Positions 23,698 to 34,790 of a DNA stretch of 64,000 bases are shown here, piece by piece (position 1 is the first letter of the stretch; every line of letters starts with the position of its first letter). A program made the position numbers and the translations under genes. The notes beneath the pieces were generated by a model. That model saw only the letters and a list, made by a program, of their open reading frames with translations, searched no databases and was not told the DNA's origin. This DNA is from Yamagishiella unicocca. Its lineage: Eukaryota; Chlorophyta; Chlorophyceae; Chlamydomonadales; Volvocaceae. The DNA lies in assembly GCA_003116995.1 (NCBI GenBank), contig BDSL01000004.1:1860001-1924000 (forward strand), read 5' to 3'.

Positions 23698-26343
23698 TCA
23701 AGGCTGAGCGTAGTCATAGTCGTAGGGCGGTGGGGAGGCCATGGGAGGAGGCGATTTTGCCTTTGGCGGCGGCGACCGGAGCGGTGGCGGCCGAGGGGAT
23801 GGCGGGCGACTGGACGTCGTCGGCGGTGGCGGGCGGGTCACCAGGATGGGGCTGGGAGGCGTCGTCTTGGGGCTCGGAGGACGGGGGGGAGGTGACCGGA
23901 CGCCTGGCACGATTCCGGGTGGCGGCAGCTTGCCTTTTGGGGGAGGTGAGCGGATGTCTTCGCTAGGGGGCGGACCATCAAATTGGCCGTCTGGGGGTGG
24001 GTACACGTAGTCATCGGGCGGCGGCGGGCGAGCCTTGGGAGGTGGTGGCTTGGGCGCGGTGGTCTTCGGCGGGGGAGAGCGGAGGGTGCCAGTGGGAGGG
24101 GGTGAAGCGAGACCTGGCGGCGGTGGCGAAGCTGGGCGTGGGGAGGGCGGCGGGCGTGGGGAGGGCGGAGAGCGTGGGGAGGGCGGCTTGGGTGGCGGCG
24201 AAAGGACAGGGGGCGGGGAAACGCGAGGAGCAGGCGGACTGGGCGATGGCGGCGGCGGCCGGCTCTTCGGCGACGGCGGCGGCGGCGGCGACGGGGGCGA
24301 CGGTGGCTGTTTCTTCGGTGACGGGGCTGGCTTAGGCGGCGGCGGCTGGCTCTTGGGCGACGGGGGGGGTGACCGGCTCTTAGGCGACGGGGGCGGCAGG
24401 GGCGACGGGGGGGGCTGCTTCTTCGGGGACGGGGGTGGCTTGGGCGACGGTGGCGGTGGTGGCCGATTCTTAGGCGATGGAGGCGGAGGCGGCCGGTTCT
24501 TAGGCGACGGTGGCGGTGGCGGCCGGTTCTTAGGCGACGGGGGCGAAGGTGGTTGTATTCTGGGTGAAGGAGGGTTGCGACGAGGGGGCGATGGCGGCGG
24601 GTCCACGATGGCGGGTGTTAGCGGCACATTCGATGACGGTGGCGGGAACAGCGGCAGCTTTGACAGCGTGATGGCGGCTGCGAGGACGTCCTGGAAGGCG
24701 ATGCGGTTTGGCTGCTCAAAGGAGGAGCCCAGCCAGTAGATGCTGCCCATGCCGAAGGTCCAGTAGCGCGCCACGCAGATTTGACTCGGCGAGTTTTGGG
24801 CGACCTTGTTGGCGTAGATGGGGATGCCGTCGACGGCGGAGCAGCGCATACTCGACAGCCCCACATTGGGCTTGATCTGCGATGTGGAAATTTTCCGCAA
24901 AAAAGGATACAGAGGTTCTTAAGTGCACAAGAGAGGTAGGAAGAGGGAGAAGGGGAAAAGGGAAGCGAGAAAGCGATGGGCGTGCCATTGCCAGCCCCTG
25001 TTGTCGCCCTGCCATGGCTTTTCCAGAGGTTCACAAATCGTCAGGGCCTCTGATCCGCAGACCTCCACTTCCCAGGTGCCCAGATTCCCACGCCTCCAGG
25101 GAACCCGATGCTGCCTCGAGTGTGTCCCCCTGGGTTTCCCAATCTGTGCCGTAGGGGCGAGACCCTCATTGCTACGGCCATGGGGATCTCCTAGCACAGC
25201 AACGATCTGTGGCCTGTTGTGACAATCAGGGTAGCAGCGCGCACTGCCGTGCCTGACGCCCGAATGAAGCGTCCGGGCTTTCCACCCGGTGCCACCCACG
25301 CGTCTTCCGGCCCTCCCAGAGCCGAGGCAGGTGTACGACATCACCGAGCGACGTAACAAACCATCCCATGCGGGCCCCATGTGCACGCGGTACGCGACGA
25401 GCATTGCGTGTCAAACGTGCGACCGCAAAACCGACAACGGCCCCGCCCGCTCTCCCGCCCGTCGGAGCACGCACCCTGATGGGGTTCTTCAGGTCGCCTA
25501 GGGGCCCAGGCCCGTCTGTGAGTCGGTAGAGCTCCCTGCCTTCAACGATGGGGTATCCCCTGCAGCCCGATGGGCCGGCTCCCTGGAGCAAAGCGTCGAT
25601 GAGAGACGAGAAGGTGTTGCCGGTGCCCGACGAATTGAAGCCGTCTATCAGGACGAGGGTGCCTCCCAACTGAACCCAGTCAGACAGCTGCAGCGGCTTC
25701 CAAAGGTTGATTTCAGCGCGCTCGGCTTCCATGTACGACTGCTTGCCGTTGGCCATGATGACGTAAGCAGTGTAGTCTGTCATCCGGTACTGGATGGGCT
25801 GCGAGGTAGTCATGACCATCTTGGAGCACTGCGTCAGCTCGGTGATGATGCTAGCAACCTCGGAGACACGCTCTGAGCTAGCGACGACGTTTGTGTTGCT
25901 ATACATCAGCACCGCGGCGTTGGAAGCTGTTGGCATGGAATGTGGAGGCGGGTGGGGCAGGTGAGGGCAGGTGAGGGTGGACAGTCAGGAGGGCGGCTTG
26001 GGGCAGGCGGCCCTGCCAAGGGCTCGGCTAGGGCTGTGTTGATAAATTGAGGAAAGCGTATCCATCATGTCGCTGCTGATAAGCGTGTGTCGTTGCCTTG
26101 CTGTTTGTTCGAGGAGCGATGCCATGATCACTTGCCACGGTTGCAGGCATGGCGAAGACTTGTGCATTCACGCCGTTATTGACCTGGAATCATATATTGC
26201 GACTTACCAGCATTTGCGTGGCTTGAAAATGCGGCCAGCGTGGCGGCTACCACCAACGCAGCGCTCCATGAGCCATGCCTAACCCCCCGACAACACCGGG
26301 CCGTCCTCGAGCGATCCCGAACAGCTTCACTTTGGTTCCCCAT
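23698..26343 (-). CDS. Secreted Pro-rich (HRGP-like) glycoprotein with an N-terminal globular domain
   Basis: Three exons join in frame: 26208-26343, 25475-25926 and 23698-24876, giving 588 residues. A hydrophobic core at about 27-45 (ALVVAATLAAFSSHANA) is a signal peptide or anchor, preceded by a basic stretch. Residues 46 to about 280 are an ordinary folded domain with alternating beta and alpha segments (AAVLMYSNTN, YTAYVIMANG, DWVQLGGTLVLIDGF) and at least four Cys, suggestive of a Rossmann/glutamine-amidotransferase-like fold. I cannot assign a family. From about 285 to the end it is SPPPP and PPSPK repeats, typical of hydroxyproline-rich glycoproteins of volvocine cell walls, ending in YDYDYAQP. 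Role: probably a cell wall or extracellular matrix component. It lacks the second globular domain that dumbbell-shaped pherophorins have after the Pro rod. The ATG at 26343 is in frame with the hydrophobic segment. Confidence 0.78.
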
Positions 26344-28439
26344 AATTGCGACCAGTTATACCATGTGGTGGGACCTCCAAAGCTACAGGAGCTATTCGGA
26401 TTTCGCAGGGGAGAGAGTTACGCCCCTGCTGTTGCGGGTTGGGGTTACCGGTCGCACGCGCCGAGATTGTTTACGACGCGAGACCACCTGGTAATCTTTC
26501 GACTAGGCTAATTTTTCTATATGCAAACAGCGCTCAGTGTCTGACCGAGACACGGTGGCGCCGTGAAGGTACCGCCCACCTTGCGGTGTCGGTTATGCCG
26601 TGCAGCGCTTGCAGCTTTGTCTTACGAATCACGCAAACCTTCCAGCATTGAAATGAGACAATCTTATAATAACGCATATTCATTAACTGTTCGTCAATGC
26701 AGTGGCGATGCTTAGGACCGTGAGAGGAGGAGGTTGCGCAGAAGTCGTAGTTGCGAAAGTCGTTGCGCGGTTGCTTGGTCGAGAGCTTCTATCTGTTTTG
26801 GTTTGAGCGACATATTATTTGTGATCAATGTCACGGTACCTATCCTTCTCAGTGCACAGCGATATTCCTCCGGGACGCGGCCGTGCGAGGCTTCCGGTGC
26901 GAGGCCAAGCAGAGGCCTCGAAACGATGCGTCGCGAAACTTGAGCACATATGTTTTGTCGTGACAGTACCATACAGGGGATAAGCATTGATGAAATGTGT
27001 CACGGATCCCCGTGCACCTAACCAAAGTCGCGGCTCGGACCCTCACAGATAACCTTCCTTGCATGGAATATGTATGCCCGCGACTGTATACGTTGTACGA
27101 GTCAGACGATCCGTCGCTGCGGTCGGGCACCTCACTCATGGTTCTCAAGCGCTTCGCGGTGCCGTGCCCATGTTCACGAGGGTCCGTGCGGTCGTCGGGA
27201 AAAGCGAGGCAATAGTACACAACGTACAGGATCGTACTTGCACGCGTCCGATCGGCCGCAAAAGTAAATTCCCAGCCAGTACTCCCAGTCATACAGTAAG
27301 CCCTGGAGAGCGCTCTCCTGGGAGCCCCTCCTCGTCAAGATCAGCTTTCCTGCTGTCCCCGCACGCCTGTGCCTTTCTCGACCTTCATTACTATAATGCG
27401 CTACTCGTTCGCCATGTCGTGTCGCCCATTGGGTGGCAGCTTGCAGCCACCGATGCGTCCTGAACCTCTACTTTCGTGACTACCTAGCCAGCCTGGCGAC
27501 GTGCTGCCGCACGTGGCGCGCGTCGTACCGCCTCCGCCCTTACCTGTAAGGCCGGGGCCACGTCCCACGAGGCATCCGCTATTCCGCTTTCCTTGCGGCC
27601 AAAAGCAGTTGAGCACATCGCAGGATAACGAGCGGAGCAGCGGGTTAAGGGCAGCGTGGAACAGTTAGGAGGTGGGCAGCATATGAAGGCTCATTCGGGA
27701 TGCAAATGCCAGAAAGGATGTATGGCCATCTGCGACTGTGAGAGGCACATCCCTTACGCTGACCCGATTGGGGCCCCCCCTCATCTTCGCCCCATCAGAC
27801 CATTACCCCGCCCGCGGCGACAGGTTGTTGGGTCATGTCACTATCACGTCAGACGTCCTGCGAGCTCTGGCTTGGCCGCACGCTCCATGTGTTTCTTTGC
27901 CAGATCCACAACACCGATGGGCACGGGCGCTGCATCCCTCCGCATCCCACATCCGCACTGTGACATCACGAACCGCGTGCATGGGTGGATGACGAAGAAC
28001 AACCTTACAACCCTGAGATCCTGACCGAGCGTTGTCGACCGGTTGGTGGCGCCACCGACACAGTTACTACTACCGGTACCCACACCGATGTACTGAAACC
28101 GTTACAACAACAAGCGATGGTTTTGCATTTTGGTCTGGAACCCATTGTAACAGTTATTGCTACCGCGCCGCACCGCACCGCGCCAACGGCAAGCCTGCTG
28201 CCGCAGCCGCGCCGTCGCAAGGCCCATTTTGAGGTGCAGCAGCTCCAGGCTCCGTCTTGTGCGGTAGTGTGCGGATTGCGGCCTGCCTGCAGGCACCAGC
28301 TCAAACTTACATGGCCGTGTTGCAGGCCCCAAGCACCGCTGTGGCATGCCACCTTAGCGCCGGGAACGCGCATCGGCCTCCCTGTGAGGTGGCCGTATGT
28401 GTGCCGCCCGCCGGGTAAAACGACAACAGAGGGTGAACG
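26344..28439. other. Intergenic, no supported gene
   Basis: 2.1 kb between the Pro-rich glycoprotein start and the tandem duplication. One ATG-initiated open frame of 147 codons exists on the minus strand (26849-27292), but it shows no domain and no codon bias that I can judge as coding. The right end (28430-28439) is the left border of the duplicated unit. Confidence 0.45.
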
Positions 28440-29777
28440 TCCAAAGGAACAAACCTGTTTCCGGAGTGGTACCGGGAGAGACCCTTGCACCGAGTGCTCT
28501 GGGCCGCCGCCCCTCCGGTTGCGTATTTCTGTGCGTCATTTAGTGTGCCACTGTCATGCCCCACAGCAGGCTTCGGCTGTCACGGACACTCGGTGTAACA
28601 TTCCCGGCCGTGCTGTTCGTGCTTTCCTGACTGACCGTATTTGCCGACTCCAGGCCTGACTGGACGTGCGCTGTCATGAGCGCTCAGGCTACAATTGACC
28701 AGGTCGTAGGTAGGCACGTTAGCAGGTGAACGCCGCAAGTCGCTACCTCTTCCGGGGTCTGCCCCGGGTATCCTGACTCCCGACCGAAGCGCGGCCCACA
28801 GCTGCACTGGTTACTTGCGGGGCAACAGATGCTCGCCACTGTTGTTACACGTCTGTAACTGGGCACCTCGTGCGAGAGGGTACTTGGAGTGGCATCCCGC
28901 CGTGCTAAGGCGGCGGAGGCTACGTGGGCCCGATGTGCGCACCCTATCCCTTCGGCTCCGATCGTGAGCCAGCAACTGTCCAACACCGAAAGCTACCAGA
29001 CGATATAAGACGACGTCCGTAACTCAGTGTCAATGAACCATACCTAACAACGCACTCGCAAAATATTTCACTCCAGCCGTCATGCTCAGATACGCGTTTC
29101 TGGAGCGGCGCCGAAACCATGACTAATGCCCGCGAATCGTTCATGCAGCGCGGTGCTGGGGAATGACACCACGACGAGCCCGCCACATGATGTCAAGCAG
29201 GCGGCACGTCGGCGCGACCCAATAGGAAAGCCCCGCCGTGAGGTGCCACGGACGCGGGCTGGTCGTACACTGTACGGCACCGGTAAAGATGCGTCAAACT
29301 TAAGCGCTATGCTAACGATTGCATGCTACGTGCACTACCCGAGGCGCGATGTTGCTTGGCGCCCCGACCATCAAAACAAGGTACGACATGGTACCAGCTG
29401 GCCATAACGGCGGCATGTTTGCGAGCGTGTTTATTCATACCGCTAAGCCGGAGCGTGTGTGTGTGCGTTATGCGATGCTCGCGTCCGGGTCAATGCGGTC
29501 CCGCCGTGCCCGGAGTCCCTTGCGGTCAACAGTACGACAACCGGTACACCGCCCCCTAGTGCCGCCAGTGGGGAAGCCCACGTCGCGTCGTGGCGCTGCT
29601 GCGGCACCCCTCCCTCCCTGGACCCTGGACCACAAAACCCTCCCCCCCTGGACCCTGGACCACGAAACCCTGCCCCCCCACCCAAGAGAGACCTGCTATG
29701 GATGTATGTAAAGATGCGGTCGTGAGCGTCGCAAACTTTCGCAACGGCGTCTGAGAGTGAGGACGAGCCGCCGATAT

Positions 29778-29850
29778 GCACATACACACACAAACACACG
29801 CACGCGCACACACGCGCGCACAACACAAACGCACACACAGACACGCACCT
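29778..29850. repeat. CA-rich simple repeat (unit 1)
   Basis: A degenerate (CA)n/(CGCA)n run in the 3' flank of the coiled-coil fragment; the same run occurs in unit 2 at 36197-36269. Confidence 0.85.
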
Positions 29851-31677
29851 ACGCCTCGCGCAAATGCCGGCGCCGGCGCGGCGCGCGCAGCGGCAGCGCG
29901 AGTAAGCAAGCACCCAGTGCTGCCCCGGAACCAACACCCATGCGGCGGACCCAACGCATCGTGGGTGATGCGCCAACAGGGTGATAGCCAGTACTGCAGG
30001 CACCATGCTGAGAGGCAGGATGCGCACCCACCGGTGGTAACCCCTCCACGGCAGCGTCTTCCAGCTGTGCCCCGCTGCTAAGCAATGTACGAGGAGTCAT
30101 GGAGTGAGGACCGAGCCCCCTCCCTCCCCCCGCCAAACACACAGTCTGAGTCCGCAACATGTCCGCAACATGTCGGCAACATGTCAACAACAACAACAAC
30201 AACAAAACCACAACTCCGCATCGCGTTGTGGCTAATGAAGGACTGGGCTCCACGCGACTCCGCCCGCCGTACGTGCCATGCTGCCTTGCTCCTCGTACAG
30301 CAGGAAAGGAGTCGTACCCGTACGGGCCCCGGCCCCCCACGCGTTCTCCCCGGCCGGCCGGCCGGCCCCGCTCTTCACCGGCTACACCGGCTGCCAGTCG
30401 TCATCCATCGCAATCATCTCGTCCAACTGGCCAGCCGGGGAGCTCATCGACAGCAGCAACACCGTCTTCTTCGACACAGCGGTCCCTGGCCGCCCCTGAG
30501 AGCGACCCCCAGCCGCCGACGCGCCTCGCGCTGCTCGCACCGCCGGCCCGTCGCCGCCGCCGCTCCCTACCCCGCCGCCGCCGCCAGCTGCCGCGAGTAG
30601 TGTCTTCGGTGATGTGCCGCGGGCGCCTAAGGGAACACCGTTGCCGGCGGCGGCCGCTGCAGCGGCCGCGGTGGCGGCGCTGACCAGCGCATCGACGTCG
30701 GAGTGCAGCCCACCGCCGCTGCCGCCGCCGTTGCCAGCGCTGCTGTTGCCGGAGTTGGCCCTCCGAGGCACGGCCGGGCTCACTCCCAGCGGCCAACCGC
30801 CCCCCACCGCGCCAAGCGCAGCGCTGGTGCCGGTGCTGACTGTGCTAGGCACTGCGCTCGGCGCACCACCACCGCTGACTCCGCTGGCGCGGTGCGTCCA
30901 GGCGGACTGCGGCCGCGTCCCGCCGCCGCCGCCACCACCACCGCCGGCTGCAAACCCTGGCGACCAGCCCCCCCCCTGGGGTTGCGGGTAGGGGTACTGC
31001 TGCGACAGCGACAGCGGCTGGGACAGCGGCTGGGACTGCGGCTGGGACTGCCTGGAGAAGCCCGGCAAGCTGGACGAGGGAGCGTGCTCCAGCACCCTGC
31101 CTACCACCGAGGCCGAGCTGGGCCGCATGACCATATGCATCTGCGGGTGCTGCTGGGCCCTATGCTGCTGCTGGTCCAAGGCAAGAGACCTGCCGGAGAT
31201 AGGGGGACCGGTGGAGGCGGACCGAGCGCTGCGTGCCGTCGCCGCCCTGCCGGCGGCGCCGGCGGCGGCGGCGCCGCCGCCGCTGCCCGCCGCCGCGTCC
31301 GCCAGGACCTTGCTGATCATGCCCTGCACCATGGACCCCAGCGCGGGGGCGCTGCCGGACAGCAGCTGACTCAGCCGCTGCTGCGTTGCCACCGCCTCCG
31401 GCGCCAAGCTGAGGCTGCCCACCGGCGGCTGTAGCCCCGCCGGCCCCGCCCCCGCCATGGACCCCGCCCGCGCCAGCGGCGGCGCCGTGGGGCCCCCCGC
31501 CGGGTCGTCCGAGTCCGCCAGCAGCGGCAGCGCCACGCCCATCGCCGCCAGGCGCTCCTCGGCTGCGCGGGCTCGCGCCAGCAGCAGCGCGATCCGCTCG
31601 TCCTGGGCGGTGATGGTTCGCTCTGCGCCCGCGAGCTTCTGTGTGGCTAGCAGCAGGGCGGCCTGCGGGGGGGAGGT

Positions 31678-31740
31678 GCAAGGAAAACCCGTGTAAGAAA
31701 GGAAGACCGTTTAGAACAGACGTTTGGAGACGCATGCTGG
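31678..31740 (+). repeat. Intronic dispersed repeat, copy 1
   Basis: Contains AAGGAAAACCCGTG, then ACCGTTTAGAACAGACG and GCATGCTGGA. In gene orientation it is antisense and ends 15 nt before the acceptor of the last intron of the fragment. Confidence 0.75.
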
Positions 31741-31864
31741 AAAGCTTGGGGGGGGGTCGAGGAAGCTTGGGGGGGGGGGACAGAAAAGAACCGAGAGAGG
31801 GGGTAAGTGAGAAAACACGTTGACAAGACACAGGAAGAGGAGCGGGCCGGGCGGGAGGACAGCA

Positions 31865-31903
31865 GGTGGTGGTGGTGGTGGTGGTGGTGGTGGTGGCGGT
31901 GGA
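31865..31903. repeat. (GGT)n microsatellite, unit 1
   Basis: GGT run within the last intron of the truncated copy; unit 2 carries three more repeats at 38280-38326. Confidence 0.85.
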
Positions 31904-33461
31904 GAAAGGAGGAAGCAAGAGGAGGCAAGAGGAGGCAAGCGGTGGTGAGAGGAGATGGCGAGAGGTAGCAAGGCCCGTGGCAGCGCGCAGGTGAGGGAGC
32001 GAGAGCAGGAGCGTGAATGGGGCGTGATTGCCTCGGAGAAGAGGCGGGGGGGGGGGGCGAAAACCAAGGTTGTCGCGGCCGGCCCCCCTCCTCTCCGGGT
32101 TGTCCTCACAAGCCCTCCGGGTTGCCCTCGCATACCCTCCGGATTGCCCTCACAGACCCTCCGGATCCCAAATCCTGCGGGTTGTCCTCACAGACCTGCA
32201 GCTCGTCCAGGCGGCTGTGCTCCGTCCTGCGCTGCGTCCTGAACGTGGCGGCGTCGCTGGCGGCAGTGTCCCGCTGCTCGGTCAGCGCCACCACCTCACC
32301 CAGCAGCCGCTGCCGGTGCGCTCGCTCGTCAGAGAGCTGCGGGGAAAGAAGGTGCGGGGGTGGAAGGGGGAGAGGTTGGGGGTGGGGGGGAGGTTGGGGG
32401 TGGTGGTGAGGTTGGAGGAAGGGATATATACCCGCTCCAATGCATCGGTCCGGAGCCTAAAGGTACCCACAGCCGAGTGCAAGGATCCGCCGAGTGGAAG
32501 GGTAAGCCAAGCCGCGTCCAAGGTCAAAACCCACATACCTGTCTCGTGGCCGCTTCCAGCTGCGCCCGCAGCTCCCCCGCCTCCCCCGCCGCCCCCGCGC
32601 CCTCCCGCTGCAGCCGCTCCGCCATTTTATGCAGCTCGGCGTTGTGCGCCTTGACGGAGTCGCAGTGCCGCGACAGCTCCGCCACCTGGAGGGCCGGTCG
32701 TACACATTTGCCGTATCAATATGTCGTACGTGGGAGGAAAGGGCGTACAGAACACAGTGAGGGGAGCCACTGGACGCGGTGGGTTGGCAGAAGTCGGACC
32801 GGCGTAGTACTACAGTACCTAGCGGGTTTCGTGCCGCGCCTGAGCCTCCCCCCCTTCCACCCTCCTTCACCCCATAGCCCCACGTCAGGTCCCCGCCCCG
32901 GCGCTGCCGTACGCTGTCGTACACTGTCGTACGCACTTGTTGCTTTAGCTCCGCCTCCGTGGCCTGCTGCTTCTCCAAGGCCGCCTGTGAGCCGCATGTC
33001 AGTTGGGTCCAGGGAGGGAGGAAGGAAGGAAGGGGCTTACACAGGCAGGCCAGGCCAGGTCAGGTTGTGCAGGTACCGGTAGCACTGGTAGCAGATGTGC
33101 CCAGTCGGTCTCCTCCCCTCGCGACTGCACCCAGAGGGGCTGAGGAGTTCCCGCGTTTCCGAGTTGCTTTTGTCATCGGTTGCTTTCCGTCCAGGCGGCA
33201 CCCCAACCCCTCCCGCCGCCCCCCCCTCCCGCCGCCCAGTCGCGTATCCGGTACTATTGTAACCCCCTCCCGCGTCCGCGCCCCGCCCCCTCCCGCCGCC
33301 GCACCTGCATTTCCCCCAGCTGCGCCGCCAGCTGGGTCGCCCGCTCGGCGGTGGCGGCGCCCTGCTGCTGCGCTGCGGCGTCCCGCGCGGACTGCGCATC
33401 CTGGGCCGCTGCGAGTGCCACCTGCGGGTCAGCGGGATCAGCGGGGTCAGCGGGGGCAGTG

Positions 33462-33504
33462 CCAGTGTCGGTGTCGGTGTCAGTGTCAGTGTCAGTGTCA
33501 GTGG
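33462..33504. repeat. (GTGTCA/GTGTCG)n hexamer repeat, unit 1
   Basis: Hexamer run in an intron; the unit 2 copy at 39886-39922 is one hexamer shorter. Confidence 0.85.
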
Positions 33505-33586
33505 CGCATACACACGACCCGCTGCAGGTCTCCCGTGCCACCACCACGACTAACACAGCCGCGCCCCCCCCCATCGTTCCCGCTAA

Positions 33587-33606
33587 AACCCGCTAAAACC
33601 CTAAAA
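33587..33606 (-). repeat. Telomere-type TTTTAGGG motifs, unit 1
   Basis: CTAAAACCC-type units lie in an intron of the fragment, the reverse complement of the Chlamydomonas telomere unit. The same array occurs in unit 2 near 40011-40026. Confidence 0.6.
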
Positions 33607-34647
33607 CCCCGCCTTCCTCCCATACCCCCCCCCCGCCCTGAATCTTTCCCCCGTGTCTTCATGCGCGAGGAGCCCCACGCTGCCCAGCCCGGCCCCCCTT
33701 GCGCACCTGCAGCCGGGCGCAGCGGTCCTCCCTGGAGTGCAGCTTGTCAGACAGCTCCGCCAGCTTCTCCTGCTGCTCCTTGACCTGAGTGACGACGAGG
33801 AGGGGGGAGAGGTGGGGGGAGAGGAGGAGGGTGTGTGTAAAAACCATTTTACGCGATGGGGCAGGATAGTTGGGGGGGAGGAGGAGGGCAGAAGGAGGAG
33901 GGGGGGGGAGGGAGAGGGGAGGGATGGGGCGGCAATATCGGTTGATACGGCATAATAAACTGAGTGTAGGAATAGCGCTTTGAGAACTACAGGCTGGAGC
34001 GATCGAACGGACGGCCCGGCTCGGCTTCAATGGATGGAGGGGTCAGGGAGCCATACCGCGGCAGTCGAACGGCGCAGACCCCTGGGTCGGTGGACGCTGT
34101 GGTGAACTTTGGTGGCCAGGTGGGTGTTTTTACCGAGTCGGCGCGCGAGTGATCAGAGCCAGCGCCTGACCCAGCAATGCTGCTGCGTCGTCACAGCCAG
34201 CCAGCTAGGTCCGGATGTTGGGCTGAGGGCGGCCGCGCGCTGAGGACGCTGCCCGGGAGGCAAGTCAAGCCCGCACCGCATACCCCTCCCAAGTCCCCAA
34301 CCCCCCTCCCCCCTGCCGACCCACCCCAACCCCCCTCTCATGCCCCTTCCCCCTCACCCGCCCCCCCAGCCACCCACCAGGTTTGTCAGCCGCACGTGCG
34401 CTGCCGGGTCGCCGGTGCCGGGTCGCGACCCCACGCCTCCGCCCCCTCCGCCTGCCCCCGCCGAGGAGCCGGTGTTGCCGAAGTCCAGCCGCAGCGTCTT
34501 GGCCTGAACCAGCGTGCCCAGCGCCCTGACCGCGTTGGCGTCGTCCAGCAGCTGGCTTCGGAGCTTCTGGGTGGCGGCCACCTCCTCCTCCAGCCGCCGC
34601 CTCTCCGCGTCCAGGTCGTGGTGGGCGGCGGTGAGGCGGGCGCAGGC

Positions 34648-34760
34648 CTGAGAGATGGCGGTGGACCGGGGTGGCGGGGGTGGCGGGGGGGGAGGGTTTA
34701 GGGTTTTAGGCCTGAGAGATGGCGGTGGACCGGGGTGGCGGGGGTGGCGGGGGGGTTCGA
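34648..34760 (+). repeat. Local direct repeat around a TTTAGGGTTTTAGG motif, unit 1
   Basis: GCCTGAGAGATGGCGGTGGA plus GGTGGC runs occur twice with a period of about 60 bp; a telomere-like TTTAGGGTTTTAGG joins the two copies. The matching stretch in unit 2 is 41066-41178. Confidence 0.75.
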
Positions 34761-34790
34761 GGAAGACCCGTGGATGCCCGAAAAAACCGG
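34751..34790 (+). repeat. Intronic dispersed repeat, copy 2
   Basis: GTTCGAGGAAGACCCGTGGA followed by TGCCCGAAAAAACC, antisense to the host gene, in the intron before exon 7 of the fragment. Confidence 0.85.

Larger units (their letters stand above)
30382..34647 (-). pseudogene. Truncated tandem copy of exons 7-13 of the coiled-coil gene
   Basis: Seven exons match those of the complete gene: 34378-34647, 33707-33784, 33305-33421, 32937-32984, 32539-32685, 32196-32336 and 30382-31662. The fragment lacks exons 1-6 and any start or promoter of its own, because the unit border falls inside intron 6. All exons are open, and splice sites are kept, so decay has barely begun. Its last exon has a nine-C run at 30968-30976 and reads through to a 427-codon final exon ending at 30382, longer than the 294 codons in the copy attached to the 5' exons. 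Since it lies directly downstream of the full gene in the same orientation, read-through splicing could in principle use these exons. Confidence 0.85.

Noticed and set aside
24035..24739. 234-codon open frame on the plus strand
   Set aside because: It is the antisense shadow of the Pro-rich repeats of the glycoprotein gene; Gly-rich output only mirrors the Pro codons.
26849..27292. Minus-strand ATG-initiated open frame of 147 codons
   Set aside because: No domain, no hydrophobic or repeat structure and no supporting splice signals; could be real but cannot be supported.
28440..30381. Several open frames duplicated in both tandem units (for example 28944-29186)
   Set aside because: Their duplication follows from the segmental duplication; they lack domains and lie in the 3' flank of the coiled-coil gene.
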